64,000 nt of DNA from Cladosporium sp. IMV 00045 (GCA_001931905.2 MSJI02000924.1:1-64000); one strand, 5' to 3'. Counted from the first letter of the stretch, positions 12,102 through 23,805 are shown. Numbers and translations are program-made. The notes: generated from the letters alone by a model not told the origin.

Positions 12102-15026
12102 ATGGGAACCCTCACTGCCGGCCAACCACGCCTGGACCACTACTGCGCTCACAAGCTACCAACGTCCTGCCGCCTCTCGTCGATTGGAGACTGTTGCGCT
12201 TGTTACGATGAACGACCGCACGCCGCCGCATACACTACCTACGTCGATGGCGTTGGTCTTGTGTCGCGAGGAACGCGATGGCAACGCTACTGCTGGTTTT
12301 GCAAGGAGTTCTGGGAGGCCCGCGTGGCAGCGAGTGGCTTGAGGCCTGGTCAGACTCGCATTCCTGAAGTGCCTGATCAGACGCCTTTTCTGGATCGATG
12401 GTATGAATTTCACCAGGGATACCGGACTATTGAGAAGGAGGATGGCACGGAAGAGAGGATTGCGGTTTTGGGAGAGAATATGAGAGACGTCGAACCTGGA
12501 CACTTGCCTAGGACGTTGGAAGAGCTGAGAGAAGGCAGAGAGCGTGGTGAGGCGGAAGCCGCGGAGCGAAGACAGCAACAGCAGCAAGATACAACAGAAG
12601 AGCAGGCCCCTACTGGCCCAACTTTGGAAGATACACTAGACCAATTGTTTATTGATGCGTCTACCGACGAGCCGGCGCAAGCACAGCAGCCCACACAGCA
12701 GGCCACCCCGCAACCCGGCACTCGATCGAATATCCACGCCCAAGCCATGGCCGCAGCAGGCTCCCGGAACCGCGAATACCAAGCTCGCAGGATCGCCGCT
12801 CTCCGCCGTGAACTGCACCGCATGCGCAACGGAATCGAGCGCGTCATCTCCGGCCTTCGAGAATTCGGCGAGAACGTGCCCGACGCAGGAGAAGCGACTG
12901 GCAGGCTCACGATGCTGGGCAGAACGTTGGACGATATATCAGGCGTGCCATCGAGCGAAGACGCCGACCTCGCCATCCGCAGCGTCAACGAACTGACCAA
13001 CAACGCCACAGCGTCTGAGGCTGACAACCAACTGGCGAACATGCAGGCTCGCATCAACGAGGCTAGAGAGCATGTCAATGAAGCCAGACGGATGCGTGAC
13101 CAGGCTGCTTCTGAGTTTGATATTGCCGAGCAGGAGTTCAACACGTCGAATCGTCGCTTGATGCAGCTTCAGCGGGATCAGCGGACTGCTGAGAACTATA
13201 CCCGGATTTTCGGCACGCGCGAGGAAATGCTTGCACAAGGTGACGACTACGAAAGTCCTGTTGGTGGCATGTTCTCTAGAGCCTATGAGCGATTCAATGT
13301 GGCCGAGCAAGTGCGACAGGAAGAGCGCACGTTGCGGCAGGTACTAGAAGATGAGACACGTTCTGGAGGCGAGGAGGCACTCAGACGCTTGGAAGATCTT
13401 GAGAGCAGGCAACGTGACGTTTGGGGAGTTCGTCAGCCGCCGAGGATCGCACAGGAGTCGACTTCGAATACGACTAATCTAATGGAAGAAGCTCGCGACG
13501 AGGTTTTCGCCGGACAGACGCTAGCAGCTATGGCACAGGAAGCAGAGCAGGTGGCGGACTCAGCGGGCGATGCACCGCCAGGCCATAATGAGAATGGCGA
13601 TACAGCTCTGGAAGAATATTACGGCTTGTTGAGGCGTCAAGGATGGAGTCAGCAGCCTACTGAGGAGAATCGCCAGGCCGACGCAAATTTCCCTCGCAAC
13701 ATGCTCAATGCTGTCATCTCAGCCCGCGAGCAGCAGGATCGTGATCGCATGGCAAATCTACGAGAGGCTGGCAATACCCCCGGCGCAGAACTCACTCCAA
13801 GACCATATTCCCCGGTAGAGCCATACTCATCGACCGCTGTTGATCGAAGGGAGGATTTCGTTCACGTCTTGCACTTCATCCGAACGCATGATTCGTGGAG
13901 GCTAGACATCGGGTTTGAGGTCAATCAAGTCTACATGGGCCTCGTCATCTGCGCATCGAGTCTTGAGAACCCAGAGGTTTTGCAAGATCTACCGCCTAGA
14001 ATGTCCGCAGTCATGGGTGGAATGGATCCCAGCAGTCTTCTACAACGCAGCGATCTTGTGTGGCACAGCGGACTGCCTGCGGCTAGACTTGCCAGAATCC
14101 GCAGGACTGGCCAGCAGGTGTCATTCTCGAACCAGCCCCAATCCACAGATCTTGAAGTCATGCGCGGCAACATGGAGGTGATGGCAGAAGCCTTTCAGAT
14201 GAGCGCCGAGCTGCGCCGAAAGAGTAGACTCACAGCGCCGGAGCAGCTCAACATGCTCTATCGCTTGCAGCGGGGTGAAAGACGCGAAGAAGACCGCACC
14301 ATACTCGCATCGATGCTCCTCGAAGAGGAGACCGTTCAACTCGCATCAAACATACACAGACAACAACTCGATCCCAGAGACGACCAGCAGCAAATCACTT
14401 TAGACGAGCAAAGGAGACAAGCAGCACGCTCAGGCGACAACACGCGACAAGGTCTCGACGCTCAGCGCCGCAACACATCTGCCTTCGCCATGGCAGCAGG
14501 CCGACTAGCCATGCAAACCGGGCCCCAAGGAGCCATGAGCCGGGTAGCCACGCGAGCGCACCAGCCGGCCAACTCCAACCTCAGCGCCCTGCACCGCGCC
14601 CAGCGTGACCGCGAGCGCCTCTTCCGGCACTTCCGCGTCAGCGAGCGGGCAGAAAGCACGCTGCAGCGCCAGGACATCCTGGAAGAATTCGACTTTGACC
14701 GCTTCCTCGCCTCTTCGGACACGGAAATGCTCGCGTCTTCAGAGTCGGAGGAAGACGAGGAAGAACGCGGGCTAGACGCGAAAGACACCGGGCGACCCGA
14801 GCCGAAATCGGACGAGGAGATGACGGTCAAGTTGGAGTGTCGGATTTGCTACTCGCAGACTGCCGATGTGGCGTGTCTTCCTTGTGGCCATTTGGTGATG
14901 TGTAAGTGGTGCTCGGACCAGCATAGTCCGACCATGCAGCATGATCGCACGAGGCCCAGGACGGCGGCGAACTGTCCGGTTTGTAGGAAGAGTGTGAGGC
15001 AGAAGGTGCGGGTTTTTAGAGCGTAG
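12102..15026 (+). CDS. Large coiled-coil protein with C-terminal RING finger
   Basis: A single exon encodes 974 residues. The N-terminal 70 residues are cysteine-rich with two C-x2-C pairs (DCCACYDE and RYCWFCKEFW), possibly a small zinc-binding module. Residues about 220-440 are strongly helical and charged with runs such as REHVNEARRMRDQAASEFD, likely a coiled coil. The C-terminus (about 909-974) is a RING-HC finger: LECRICYSQTADVACLPCGH, then CKWC, then NCPVCRKSV. The CGH-x-CxxC spacing resembles IAP/MUL1-type RINGs. An E3 ubiquitin ligase role with a coiled-coil oligomerisation or substrate-binding region is inferred from this layout. An acidic serine stretch lies just before the RING. 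I do not know a named orthologue. It is a large fungal RING protein of unknown target. Confidence 0.82.
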   Translation: MGTLTAGQPRLDHYCAHKLPTSCRLSSIGDCCACYDERPHAAAYTTYVDGVGLVSRGTRWQRYCWFCKEFWEARVAASGLRPGQTRIPEVPDQTPFLDRWYEFHQGYRTIEKEDGTEERIAVLGENMRDVEPGHLPRTLEELREGRERGEAEAAERRQQQQQDTTEEQAPTGPTLEDTLDQLFIDASTDEPAQAQQPTQQATPQPGTRSNIHAQAMAAAGSRNREYQARRIAALRRELHRMRNGIERVISGLREFGENVPDAGEATGRLTMLGRTLDDISGVPSSEDADLAIRSVNELTNNATASEADNQLANMQARINEAREHVNEARRMRDQAASEFDIAEQEFNTSNRRLMQLQRDQRTAENYTRIFGTREEMLAQGDDYESPVGGMFSRAYERFNVAEQVRQEERTLRQVLEDETRSGGEEALRRLEDLESRQRDVWGVRQPPRIAQESTSNTTNLMEEARDEVFAGQTLAAMAQEAEQVADSAGDAPPGHNENGDTALEEYYGLLRRQGWSQQPTEENRQADANFPRNMLNAVISAREQQDRDRMANLREAGNTPGAELTPRPYSPVEPYSSTAVDRREDFVHVLHFIRTHDSWRLDIGFEVNQVYMGLVICASSLENPEVLQDLPPRMSAVMGGMDPSSLLQRSDLVWHSGLPAARLARIRRTGQQVSFSNQPQSTDLEVMRGNMEVMAEAFQMSAELRRKSRLTAPEQLNMLYRLQRGERREEDRTILASMLLEEETVQLASNIHRQQLDPRDDQQQITLDEQRRQAARSGDNTRQGLDAQRRNTSAFAMAAGRLAMQTGPQGAMSRVATRAHQPANSNLSALHRAQRDRERLFRHFRVSERAESTLQRQDILEEFDFDRFLASSDTEMLASSESEEDEEERGLDAKDTGRPEPKSDEEMTVKLECRICYSQTADVACLPCGHLVMCKWCSDQHSPTMQHDRTRPRTAANCPVCRKSVRQKVRVFRA

Positions 15027-15665
15027 GTTTTAGGTATATCGTGAGGGGGGTTGTTGGGAGGAGGCATGGTTGCATACCTAGATAGTGTATATTTTACTCA
15101 TTGGGTAATAGAGGATTGGAGGGGTGTTTTCACTGGGATACTGTTCGGTACCTCATGAATGCACAAAAGCCGACATATTGATAGAGACCAATCATTTTCA
15201 TCGTCAAGTGGTAAGATGTAATAAAATGTCACGAGTGTTGTGCATCTTGTTGTACATGTAGTCGGCTTTCCGCAAACGGGCAGTGTATTTGGTGACGACA
15301 GCGTCGAATCCTTCGGCTATTGTAGGCGAGACGACAAGATACTATTGTGAACCAACGATTCAATACCTCGATATTGCAGTCTACATGTATTTATTCGATC
15401 TCAAGTATCGAAGACACCGATTGCTTATAAGAATACATAAAACAATAATAGATAGGACAAACGAAACAACAAAGGCATCTCCTCTTCAGCTCCGCATTCA
15501 GTGGCATCATAGCACATGTGTGTCGAGCTTCTCCATACAAGTGTCTCCAGCGCGAGTGCCAGGCACATGTGTCCCCCCTCCCAATTGAATCCACCCATAT
15601 TAAATGCCCATCCCTCTCCTCCACCACCCTCACCACCGCCGCCGCCGTCCTGCGCGCCAGCCTCC
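15027..15665. other. Intergenic, upstream of Pik1
   Basis: This is AT-richer than the genes around it and ends in a TC-rich stretch with CACCACC runs just before the Pik1 start, as in many fungal promoters. No gene is seen. Confidence 0.5.
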
Positions 15666-18600
15666 ATGAGCTGGAATCTGCTCGAGCGCTTCATCGAGTC
15701 TGAGCACTTCAACAAGGATCCAAGCCTCACCGTCGCATACCTCGCGTGAGTCTTTTGCTTATTTACACCCGTTCCGGCTGTATCGCCTTCACCACCAGCA
15801 ACATACAACTAACCAAACTCTTCTCACCCACAACAGGAGGTATGCGAGCCATGTCGGTATCCATTATGTGCTCTGCTCCAAGTTGCGCCAGTTCAGCTAC
15901 GAGGAGATCGAGTTCTTCCTGCCCCAGCTATGCCACCTGCTCATCTCCATCGACAACGAGTCCATGGCCCTCGAGGAATTCATAATAGACTTATGCGAAG
16001 AGTCGGTCAATGGCGCCTTACTAGTACGTCGCCTTACACCGACACCCAAGAACTCTTTTTAACCCTCCACCACAGACTTTCTGGCTCTTCCAAACCTACC
16101 TAAACGACCTCTCCTTCCAGCCCGCTTCGAATGCATTCCAGACGTGTCGGCGCATATACAACAAAGTCCAGAGCATAGTCTTCGGCGGATCGGACCCCGC
16201 GCCGCGCGAGCGAATACAAGAGAATGTACTGCCGGTCACAGTGCTGTCGAGCCTGGTGCTCGCCAGCATCGCCGTACCCGCGCTCCCAGGCCTTGCGGGA
16301 CCTTTAGCCGTCGCTCAGGCGCGCCGACCGAGGCCTGTGGAAGAGGAATTGCCGGAGACCTTGACACCCGTGCAGAAGGTTGGGAGGAGTCATACCGTGT
16401 CTGGGTCGACTAGCAATTCGCGGCGCGCAACCGCTGGACAGGGCGAGCATAAAGATACACCAAAGAAGAAAACACGCAGACCGCAAGCTTTGCTGTCCAG
16501 CGATATTAGTGTTGCGCGCACGCAGCCGCCCAGTCCGAATCCCGCCGTTTCCGGCTCGCGGACGAGCGATGGTCGTCGAGCGAGCCATAGGCACTCATTA
16601 GCGGTGACGAGCAACAGCCCGGGTTTTATCAGCAGTCATTCTCTACCGGATCAGCGAAAACAAAGTTTTGTGACTTCACCAACGTCCCCTGGAGTTCCGC
16701 GAAGACCGAGCGATATATCACGACGGCACACGCACCATCCGAAAACTGCATCTATAACAGCCATGAGCCGCGATCAGAAGATCAGGCTGTTACGGCAGAA
16801 TTACTTCAGGACAGAGATGCAATTCCTCACCGCGCTTGAGGGTATTTCTTCACGACTTGTCGCGGTGCCTAAGCCGGCTCGCTTGAGTGCGTTGCGCGCT
16901 GAACTGGCGTTGATCGCCCAGGATCTTCCAGCTGAGGTGGACATTCCTTTCATATGCCCTGCGACTCTTGTGGACGGAATTGCAAGTAAAAGTAGACATC
17001 ACCGCATCGTCCGCCTCAACCCGGCAGAGGCTACGAGCCTCAACAGCGCAGCAAAGGTGCCTTACCTGCTCATGTTGGAAGTGATACACGAGGACTTCGA
17101 TTTCGACCCGGATAGCGAAGCGAATCAGCAGCTGCTTACGACGTTAGTCTCGGAGAGAGGACGGCAGCGACGGAAATTGTTCGACACTTCAGATGCGGCG
17201 CGAGCGGAACTGGATTCACTACCGCCTGCTCAACAGACTACACAGAACGACAGTGTCTTCGAGCCGACTATGGGAGATCTGGCCAGCCCGGCTCTACTTC
17301 AAGGACTGAATGAAGAACCAAAGGGAACCGCAAGCCCTAGGGTGCGTGGATATGCAGGTTCGATGAAGGACTCACCCCGATTGTCGATGGGATTCAGCAC
17401 ACTCGCGTCAACAGCAGGCGTTTCGACCCCTAGAACTTCAGATGGCCCGATCAGCAGATCAGGCACGCCAGGTCTGAGACAATCACCTTTCTTGAAAGGA
17501 ACGACGCCAGACCAGGCCGAGGTCTCGGCACTGGCCACTCACATGCGCACAGCCGCCCAGATGCTGGCACAACTGGAATTGAGCGCTGCGAAAAGACCAA
17601 AAGCCGAGGTGGCTTCTATCAAAGCAAAGATCATCGCCAGTATGCAGACGCTTGAGGAGCAGAGCTTCCTTTCGGATGATGCTTTGTCGGAACCTAGCTT
17701 TGACGCCATCATGGCGAAGGCGAATGAGGCGGCTGCTCACGCTGAAGTCAGTACGCTTGACGAGGAAGAGCTGACATCGGATGCGGATCCGACCATCTTA
17801 TCAGGAAGAGGTGCCGCGCGCATGGAGAACGACATGAAAACTGGTGGTGTGCAAAGGAAAGGCGACCGCGACGATCCTTCTGCAGCGACATTCGGCGAGG
17901 CATGGGAACAGAAGAAAGAGCGTATCCGCCGCGCATCGCCATATGGGTGGGTGAAGAACTGGGATTTGGTGTCGGTCATCGTCAAGACCGGCGACGACCT
18001 ACGACAAGAGTCATTCGCCTGCCAGCTGATCGAAGTCTGTTCGAAAATCTGGGCCGAGCACCACGTCGACGTGTGGGTGAAGAACATGCGCATCCTCGTG
18101 ACTGGCGAATCGTCCGGACTCATCGAAACAATCACCAACGCCGTCTCTCTGCATTCTCTCAAACGCAGCCTAACCCTCGCCGCGCTCGCCGCCGCCCCCA
18201 ACGCCCGCAGCAAAGGCATCGCGACCCTACAAGACCACTACACCAAAACCTTCGGCGCGCCGGACTCCCCCGCCTACCTCAACGCAACCGCCAATTTCGC
18301 CAAATCCCTCGCCGCCTACAGCATCATCAGCTACGTCCTGCAGCTCAAAGACCGCCACAACGGCAACATCCTCATCGATAGCGAAGGCCACGTCATCCAC
18401 ATCGACTTCGGCTTCATGCTCTCCAACTCACCAGGGAACATGGGCTTCGAAGCCGCGCCCTTCAAACTCACGCTCGAATACGTCGAACTGCTCGGCGGGC
18501 TCGAGGGCGCGGCTTTTCTCCGCTTCAAGGAACTGCTCAAAGACGCTTTCCAGGCCTTGCGGCGAGATGCAGAGCGCATCGTCACGCTCGTGGAACTCAT

Positions 18601-18796
18601 GGGGCGGGAGAGCAGGATGGCGAGTTACGGTGGCGGACTGACGAATGTGGTCGCTGCGCTGAGGGCGAGGTTTGTGCTGGAGAAGAGTCGGGAGGAGGCG
18701 AGGGAGTGGGTGGAGGATTTGGTCGCGAAGAGTGTGGGGAGTTATTATACGAGGTTGTATGATACTTTTCAGTATAGGACGCAGGGGATTTATTGA
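15666..18796 (+). CDS. PIK1: Phosphatidylinositol 4-kinase Pik1
   Basis: Exons 15666-15745, 15837-16023 and 16076-18796 (introns 91 and 52 nt) encode 995 residues, close to the usual length of the type III-beta PI4-kinases. These make phosphatidylinositol 4-phosphate at the Golgi and nucleus and drive secretion. The N-terminal 110 residues (MSWNLLERFIESEHFNKDPS, then a helical repeat) form the lipid-kinase-unique (LKU) region, which in yeast Pik1 binds the frequenin partner. The middle is disordered and Ser/Pro-rich. The kinase domain starts near 695. It shows the ATP-binding stretch SVIVKTGDDLRQE, the catalytic loop DRHNGNILID near 844 and the activation segment HIDFGFMLSNSPGNMGFE near 864. 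It ends in FQYRTQGIY, typical of the C-terminus of this family. The stop codon overlaps the convergent ankyrin gene end. Confidence 0.95.
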
Positions 18797-19658
18797 GGTG
18801 GGAGTAAGGAAAGGGTCGCGATGGGGGGTAGATATTCTTTGCCATGTAAGGCGGTGTTATGCAAAGGCTCCTGTCTCCGACTCCTTGTCGCTTGGGCTGC
18901 TACAAGGGCACCAGCACTGATCAGAAGTTCCAAGGTATCCCTTCGCCCGCCAACGCTTAGTATGCAGCAATGTAGCACGGTTCCGAGCTTCCTCGTTATG
19001 GTAGCAGCATTTGCCTTCCATTTGAGGAGAACACAGACAGCTTCATGCATCCCTTTGAGAGCCGCGAGGCACAACGGTGTACCAAAGTCGTCACTGTTAG
19101 CGTTGATGTCTGCCCCAGCTTGGATCAGTGGCTCGAGCAGCTCATCGTGGCCACTTAGCACCGTGCGATGGAGGGCGGTCAAGTCAGAATCTCCTGTGTC
19201 ATCAAGATCGACTCCCCTGCTCAGAAAATGGAGCACACGTGGTGTTTGGCCCTCTACTATCGCTTGTGTGAACACCTCGTATCTACGAGAGCCAGACAAG
19301 GTGTCATCTGAGCGTCGCTGCCGGACAGTATAAGTGTAGTTGTAACCTTGCCGCAAGTCAGCTTGACTGAATCAAGACTTGGTAAGAATGACACTGGTGT
19401 CTAGCGATTCTTACTGTTGTAGCTATTGTTGTAGTGGTCACCAGCATGTACATTCGCATTGCCGCTCGTGACTAGACTTGTGTATTCTTTCCTGGCAGGT
19501 ATCGTGGCTTCTTGTTGAAATGGCGGAAATGGGCCACTTTGACCAGTGACAGTGCTTTCACCCGAGTGCCGGACTGCGCTGTTATTCCAGGCTGTTTCGA
19601 CATGGTCATAGCCTCTTTGTGCTGCCAATTGAAATGTTGTATCTTGAGCGGACGTCAT
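18790..19658 (-). CDS. Short ankyrin-repeat protein
   Basis: Two exons (19658-19415 and 19346-18790, intron 68 nt) give 266 residues. Residues 1-85 are polar and low in structure, with NVHAGDHYNNSYN just before the splice. Residues about 110-240 hold three to four ankyrin repeats, e.g. DLTALHRTVLSGHDELLEPL, AGADINANSDDFGTPLCLAA and GTVLHCC with DTLELLISAGA. Fungal relatives with this kind of N-terminus usually carry many more repeats, so this protein looks short. The last 25 residues (after SAGALVAAQA) no longer look like ankyrin. The TAA stop lies at 18792-18790, so the coding region overlaps the last 7 nt of Pik1 on the other strand. It could be a truncated family member or a small adaptor. 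Function unknown beyond protein binding. Confidence 0.65.
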
Positions 19659-20261
19659 TGATTGTCACAGGTGACAGCGTGCGAGAAATATGAAATTATT
19701 CGCAGCGCGCAAATGACCTTTCGCGCTCTGCTTCTTCGTACATGTACCTGTCGAGGGCTGCGGTCGTGTTTGTAGTGGATTTTGAGCAACGATGGGTATG
19801 GGCACGAGGCGAAGAATCAGAGAAGCTGAGAGGACTGACACTCGACTCAAAAGATCGAGAAATGTGCAGCAATCTTATCGTGCAGTGTAAGGTCATGAGA
19901 CTGATGTGGTACAGCAATGTCAGCCTCACCTGGGTTGTATGCAGCATTGCAGCTGGCGCCTCTCATCACGTCATGCAGACCCCGTGGCTGAATGGACAAC
20001 GATATCGATTGTCAATTTCTCAAGACCACTCAGCAATGATTTCCTGACGGACCATGAAACAGACAACAAAATAATGTCCTGCATCTCGCATTGTATGAGA
20101 CGCCGAAGCGAAAGTTCAGCTTTGCAAGGTAGCAGGCCTTCTAAGGGAGCGTGATGTAGATGGTCACCCGATTTGGTATTTCCAGAACCTTTATTATAAA
20201 AGTTTGGTTTCTATGTTTAGCAGGACTAAGGAGGGCCGTATCAACGCCAAGCAAACCCTGT
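19659..20261. other. Intergenic, ankyrin promoter and laccase 3' flank
   Basis: No gene is visible. The left half is upstream of the ankyrin gene, the right half is 3' flank of the laccase. Confidence 0.5.
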
Positions 20262-22272
20262 TCACAGACCCGAGTCATAAACGCCATATACATCTCCAGC
20301 CTTATTACTCTGCCATTCTTTGTAGTTATTGCAGACCCTAGCAAAGTCTCCTTTGTCAGGAAAGACGACCTGGTCCGGTTGCTCGACGTACTGCATCCCG
20401 AGACCTTCGCCAATGTGCCAAGCGATATGGCAATGCTGTTTTAGAACGTTAGCGAAATCATGATTCGAGCATGCAGCGCTGGAATGATTTTACCATTAGC
20501 CAGGCTCCTGGGTTATTGGAGCTAAAAGCAATAGCGAGCCAACCGCTTGCCGGTAAGGTCGCAGTGTCACGACGCACTGGCGTATTCCAGTTGAGGTTCG
20601 CGGTGGACTCATCATATGAGCCGCTTCCCTGGCCAATCACAAAAAAGTCATGGCCGTGAAGGTGGATAGGGTGATCCAGCCCAAAGGTGTTTGGGTCACT
20701 AGTTATTAGCCAATAGTTCCAACTTCCCTCAGAATTCGTGTTGATAACGTTGTAAGTTTCCGGATAGCTGGTGTTGCCTTCCATGAGGTACTGCATGGTT
20801 GGATTGGCGTAGTCGACCCAGATAGGCTTGTTCAGGGCCCACACAACAACGCTGTCACCGCCAGGCGTCACCACCGCGTTGGTTATTTCCGTGTCTAGGG
20901 TGTTCTGGAAAGATGCGCTGGGCACGGGCTGTTTCCAGTACGGTGACATCTGCGGTTCAAGACAACCGCTTGGCTCCGTCCATGGAGAAGTGGTGGGCGT
21001 TTTTGGAGTCGCATCGGCGTACGTCCAAATCGCCCGACCCTCGGCAGCATTGGAGCTGAAGCAGCCTGTCTGCGATTCAGCGCGGAACCAGTAATTTCCA
21101 GATGTCTGGTTTGCGTTGATGACAACATCGTAGCGTTGACCAATTGCAAGCAAGAGCCATTGGGTCGGGAAAGGGTTGATGGGCACGAAGTCCGAGGTCA
21201 TGACCGTCATCGTGTGGTTGTCCAGTGAGACGCGAATGTACGAGTCCACCGCGATATTTGTCAAACGAAGTCGATATTTCTTGCCTTTCGTCATAGTGAC
21301 CTTGTTATAGGTGCCTTCGCCACTGGCGCTAACTCCTGTTCCGTTAATAAGGATATTGCTGGCGCTGGGCGGTCCACCTTTGGTTGTTTGCAGGTTCTGC
21401 GTAGCAATTGCATTGACTTGCCAGGCAGTCAGGCCCTGGTAGACTTCGTTGAGCAAGTATGATCCCAAGTCAAGGTCATAGTTCGAAGAAGCTGGGCCGT
21501 CGAAAACCATGCCACCTACGACGCCGTCTCCATATTGCGCCGAAGTATGGGAGTGATACCTGTGAACGGTCAGAACGAGAGGAAATGTGCTAGGCACGGA
21601 GAAGTTCAATACCAGGATGATCCAAATTGTGTAACCTGGAAAGTGTATGTCTTCGAATCACCGGGCGCGATTGCACAAGCGCTGATGCCATTAACTCCGT
21701 CTTCCCCGGGGGTATTATGCTGTCGGACACCATGCTGTGAATCGAGTCAGTCAAGCCTTTCGAAAACGTCAAAATCATCATCTCACCCAATGAATGGAAG
21801 TTTCATTGTGCTGTAGCTTGTTGTTCACCGTGATACTGAGTCTGTCACCCCATGTGGCGTGAATGGTTGGTCCAGGATTCTGCCCGTTGACGAAAAAGCA
21901 GACTTTCTCGCCGCTGCCTGCCTTATTGCACGTCCCGTTGGTGATGTCCAGATTGTAGCTGACGACGTTTCCAGTGCTGGGGTATTTCTGTCTATGTTGT
22001 CAGACGGTGTTGATGTTTGACTGAAGGATGGTAAAGGCACCGACCTGATCAAAATCTGTTGCAATGCTGCGCAAAACATTAGCCAGCTTTCAAGTCGACT
22101 CCAGTCCAGCTTATATGTACCTGAACCCGTTGTACCAACAAGCTCTTGTGAAAGGGCCGTTCGTACACGCGGTGTCGCGTTCAATCAAATCGCTGTTTGG
22201 CGCGTGAACAGCTGCGGATAATGCCCATGATGCTAACAGAACCGGCCAGAAACGGCGAAGGTATGAAGCCAT
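20262..22272 (-). CDS. Laccase-type multicopper oxidase, secreted
   Basis: Six exons (22272-22121, 22066-22045, 21987-21787, 21734-21613, 21559-20494, 20435-20262) are separated by introns of 52-58 nt. All are GT-AG and in phase, and give 578 residues. A signal peptide leads (FWPVLLASWALSAAVHA). All four copper-ligand motifs are present: HWHG at the exon 3/4 junction, WYHSHTSAQYGDG at the exon 4/5 junction, HPIHLHGHDF, and HCHIAWHIGEGL in the last exon. The residue at the axial T1 position after the last motif is Leu, the usual ascomycete choice. Laccases oxidise phenols with reduction of O2 to water, outside the cell, in melanin or phenol metabolism. The protein ends in YGVYDSGL, like other ascomycete laccases with a processed C-terminus. 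Exon 2 is only 22 nt. Neighbours are not pigment genes. Confidence 0.93.
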
Positions 22273-22337
22273 TATATGTTATGTGCAAATCGTGTGATTT
22301 GCAAGTATATCTAGAGAGGTAAGGCTGATTGCATAGG

Positions 22338-22345
22338 TTTTTATA
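22338..22345 (-). promoter_or_regulatory. TATA box of the laccase gene
   Basis: The minus strand reads TATAAAAA about 66-73 nt upstream of the laccase start codon. This is a good core-promoter candidate and fits an inducible gene. Confidence 0.5.
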
Positions 22346-23451
22346 TGTCGTGAGATGGCTGCATGTAATCATTGACCTCATCTGATGTCTTCCAGACCGG
22401 GTGTGCTTCTGCCGGCCGCAGTCTAACAAGCTTCAGATAGTAGTGCTTGAGATGCAGGCCACTGCGTAGGATCGCCACTTGGGATTTCTCCATCGCAGAT
22501 CGACACCAGCTAGGGCAGCGGTTCTCCGGTGAGGTAAAACCGCGACCTCGTCGCTTTGACGTTGAAAACGCGTATCGAGGTACCAAGAACATGGCAACCG
22601 CTCTGATTGCTGGCTTCTTGAGTGCCGGCAAGGCAATCCGCGGAGAAAGAATGCTCTGACCACACACGAGCCTCATCGCTAACGCATGTGTCCATGCTTA
22701 CTGCCGCTTCGGAGAAGAGAGCCACAACGTGGAAGCTGCATGATCCAAGTATAGACGCGATGTGGAGAGTGTAGGGCTCAGGATTCAATAGTCACAGATA
22801 GCTAGGCGGCGCTGGCGCGACTTGTGGCTGAAATAAGAAATCCCGAGGGAGGGGTCGGAGCGGGTGAGTGGTCAAACTCTCGGACAAGCTCATCTAAGCT
22901 TCTCAAGCCTCTCGAGCTTCCTTACAAATTGCAAGGATGTCGTCGTCATGCTTGTCAATACTCCTACTCAGGGCTGAAGAGGATGTGTGATATTCAACGT
23001 GATGGTGCCTGGCTGGTCATGCGCCAATGCAGATGGCCTTCGGATACGCTGCCGGTAGGCGTACGCCACTCGACAGTGCGCTGCCACGCGGCTACATTAC
23101 CGTCCTCTGAGCGGCGGAACAGCTTGAAAGACCGATGATATGTCTGGAGGTGTTAGCCGCGCTCTGCGCTTTTGATAAGAATGTTAGCATCCTTGCTTTG
23201 GTGAAGAGGTCGTTCGTCCGGAGCAGATCCCGGAGATACAGTACAGTACCTCAGTATCCGATGGCTTCCCCACAATCCCAAAGCTTATCGCAATCATCTG
23301 CAAAAAAGGCTGTCAAAACGAACCGAGCGTTGGACTTCACCTGCAAATAACCCGTCCGGCTTCGGGACTGAGGTCTGAGTTTCTCTTCTCTTACCACCAA
23401 ACCCATCTCTCACAAATGCTCCTGAGATAGCATCTGCAAAGAACAAAGGAC
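22346..23451. other. Intergenic, laccase upstream to 5S gene
   Basis: No convincing protein frame or repeat is seen. It holds the laccase upstream region and the 3' flank of the 5S rRNA gene. Confidence 0.45.
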
Positions 23452-23470
23452 AACAAAAACAAAACAAAAC
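23452..23470 (-). terminator. Pol III-type T-rich terminator of the 5S gene
   Basis: Directly after the 5S 3' end the minus strand reads GTTTTG-GTTTTG-like T clusters (runs of four and five T). This suits RNA polymerase III termination. Confidence 0.6.
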
Positions 23471-23587
23471 ATACAACAGGCGGGATTCCCAGATGGTCAC
23501 CCACTCTAGTACTAGTCGCCCGGTTCAGTGCTTATGTATGACAGAGCGGACGGGATGCCCAGTTTTCACTGACCTGTGGTCGTATGT
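23471..23587 (-). rRNA. Dispersed 5S ribosomal RNA gene
   Basis: On the minus strand the sequence starts ACATACGACC and ends CCTGTTGTAT, 117 nt, the length of a 5S rRNA. The ends pair perfectly to form helix I (AUACGAC with GUUGUAU, one G-U). The conserved core CATCCCGTCCGCTC and the loop GAGTGGGTGACCA are present. CAGTG near the 5' side pairs with CACTG in the middle (helix II, with flanking GGT/ACC and a bulged A). Several bases differ from the common fungal 5S, but the helices are kept. It therefore looks functional or a recent variant rather than a decayed pseudogene. Single 5S genes scattered through the genome are usual in Pezizomycotina. Confidence 0.85.
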
Positions 23588-23805
23588 GTCGTACATCACA
23601 GCTTAATTGAAAATGAAGTACGTTACAATTTCTTTTCCCCGAGGTCAGCAAGGGGCCGCAGCTGGTTCTCGTATGTTAGTCGCTACCTGTAACTGACCAC
23701 GAAAAACTGACTCCAATACCGATATACCTAGCTCCGTACAACCATCATCCTGCCCAAATTTGTTGCTTTGCGACAAGGCCGTCGTGTCGACTATCCCATC
23801 GGTCT

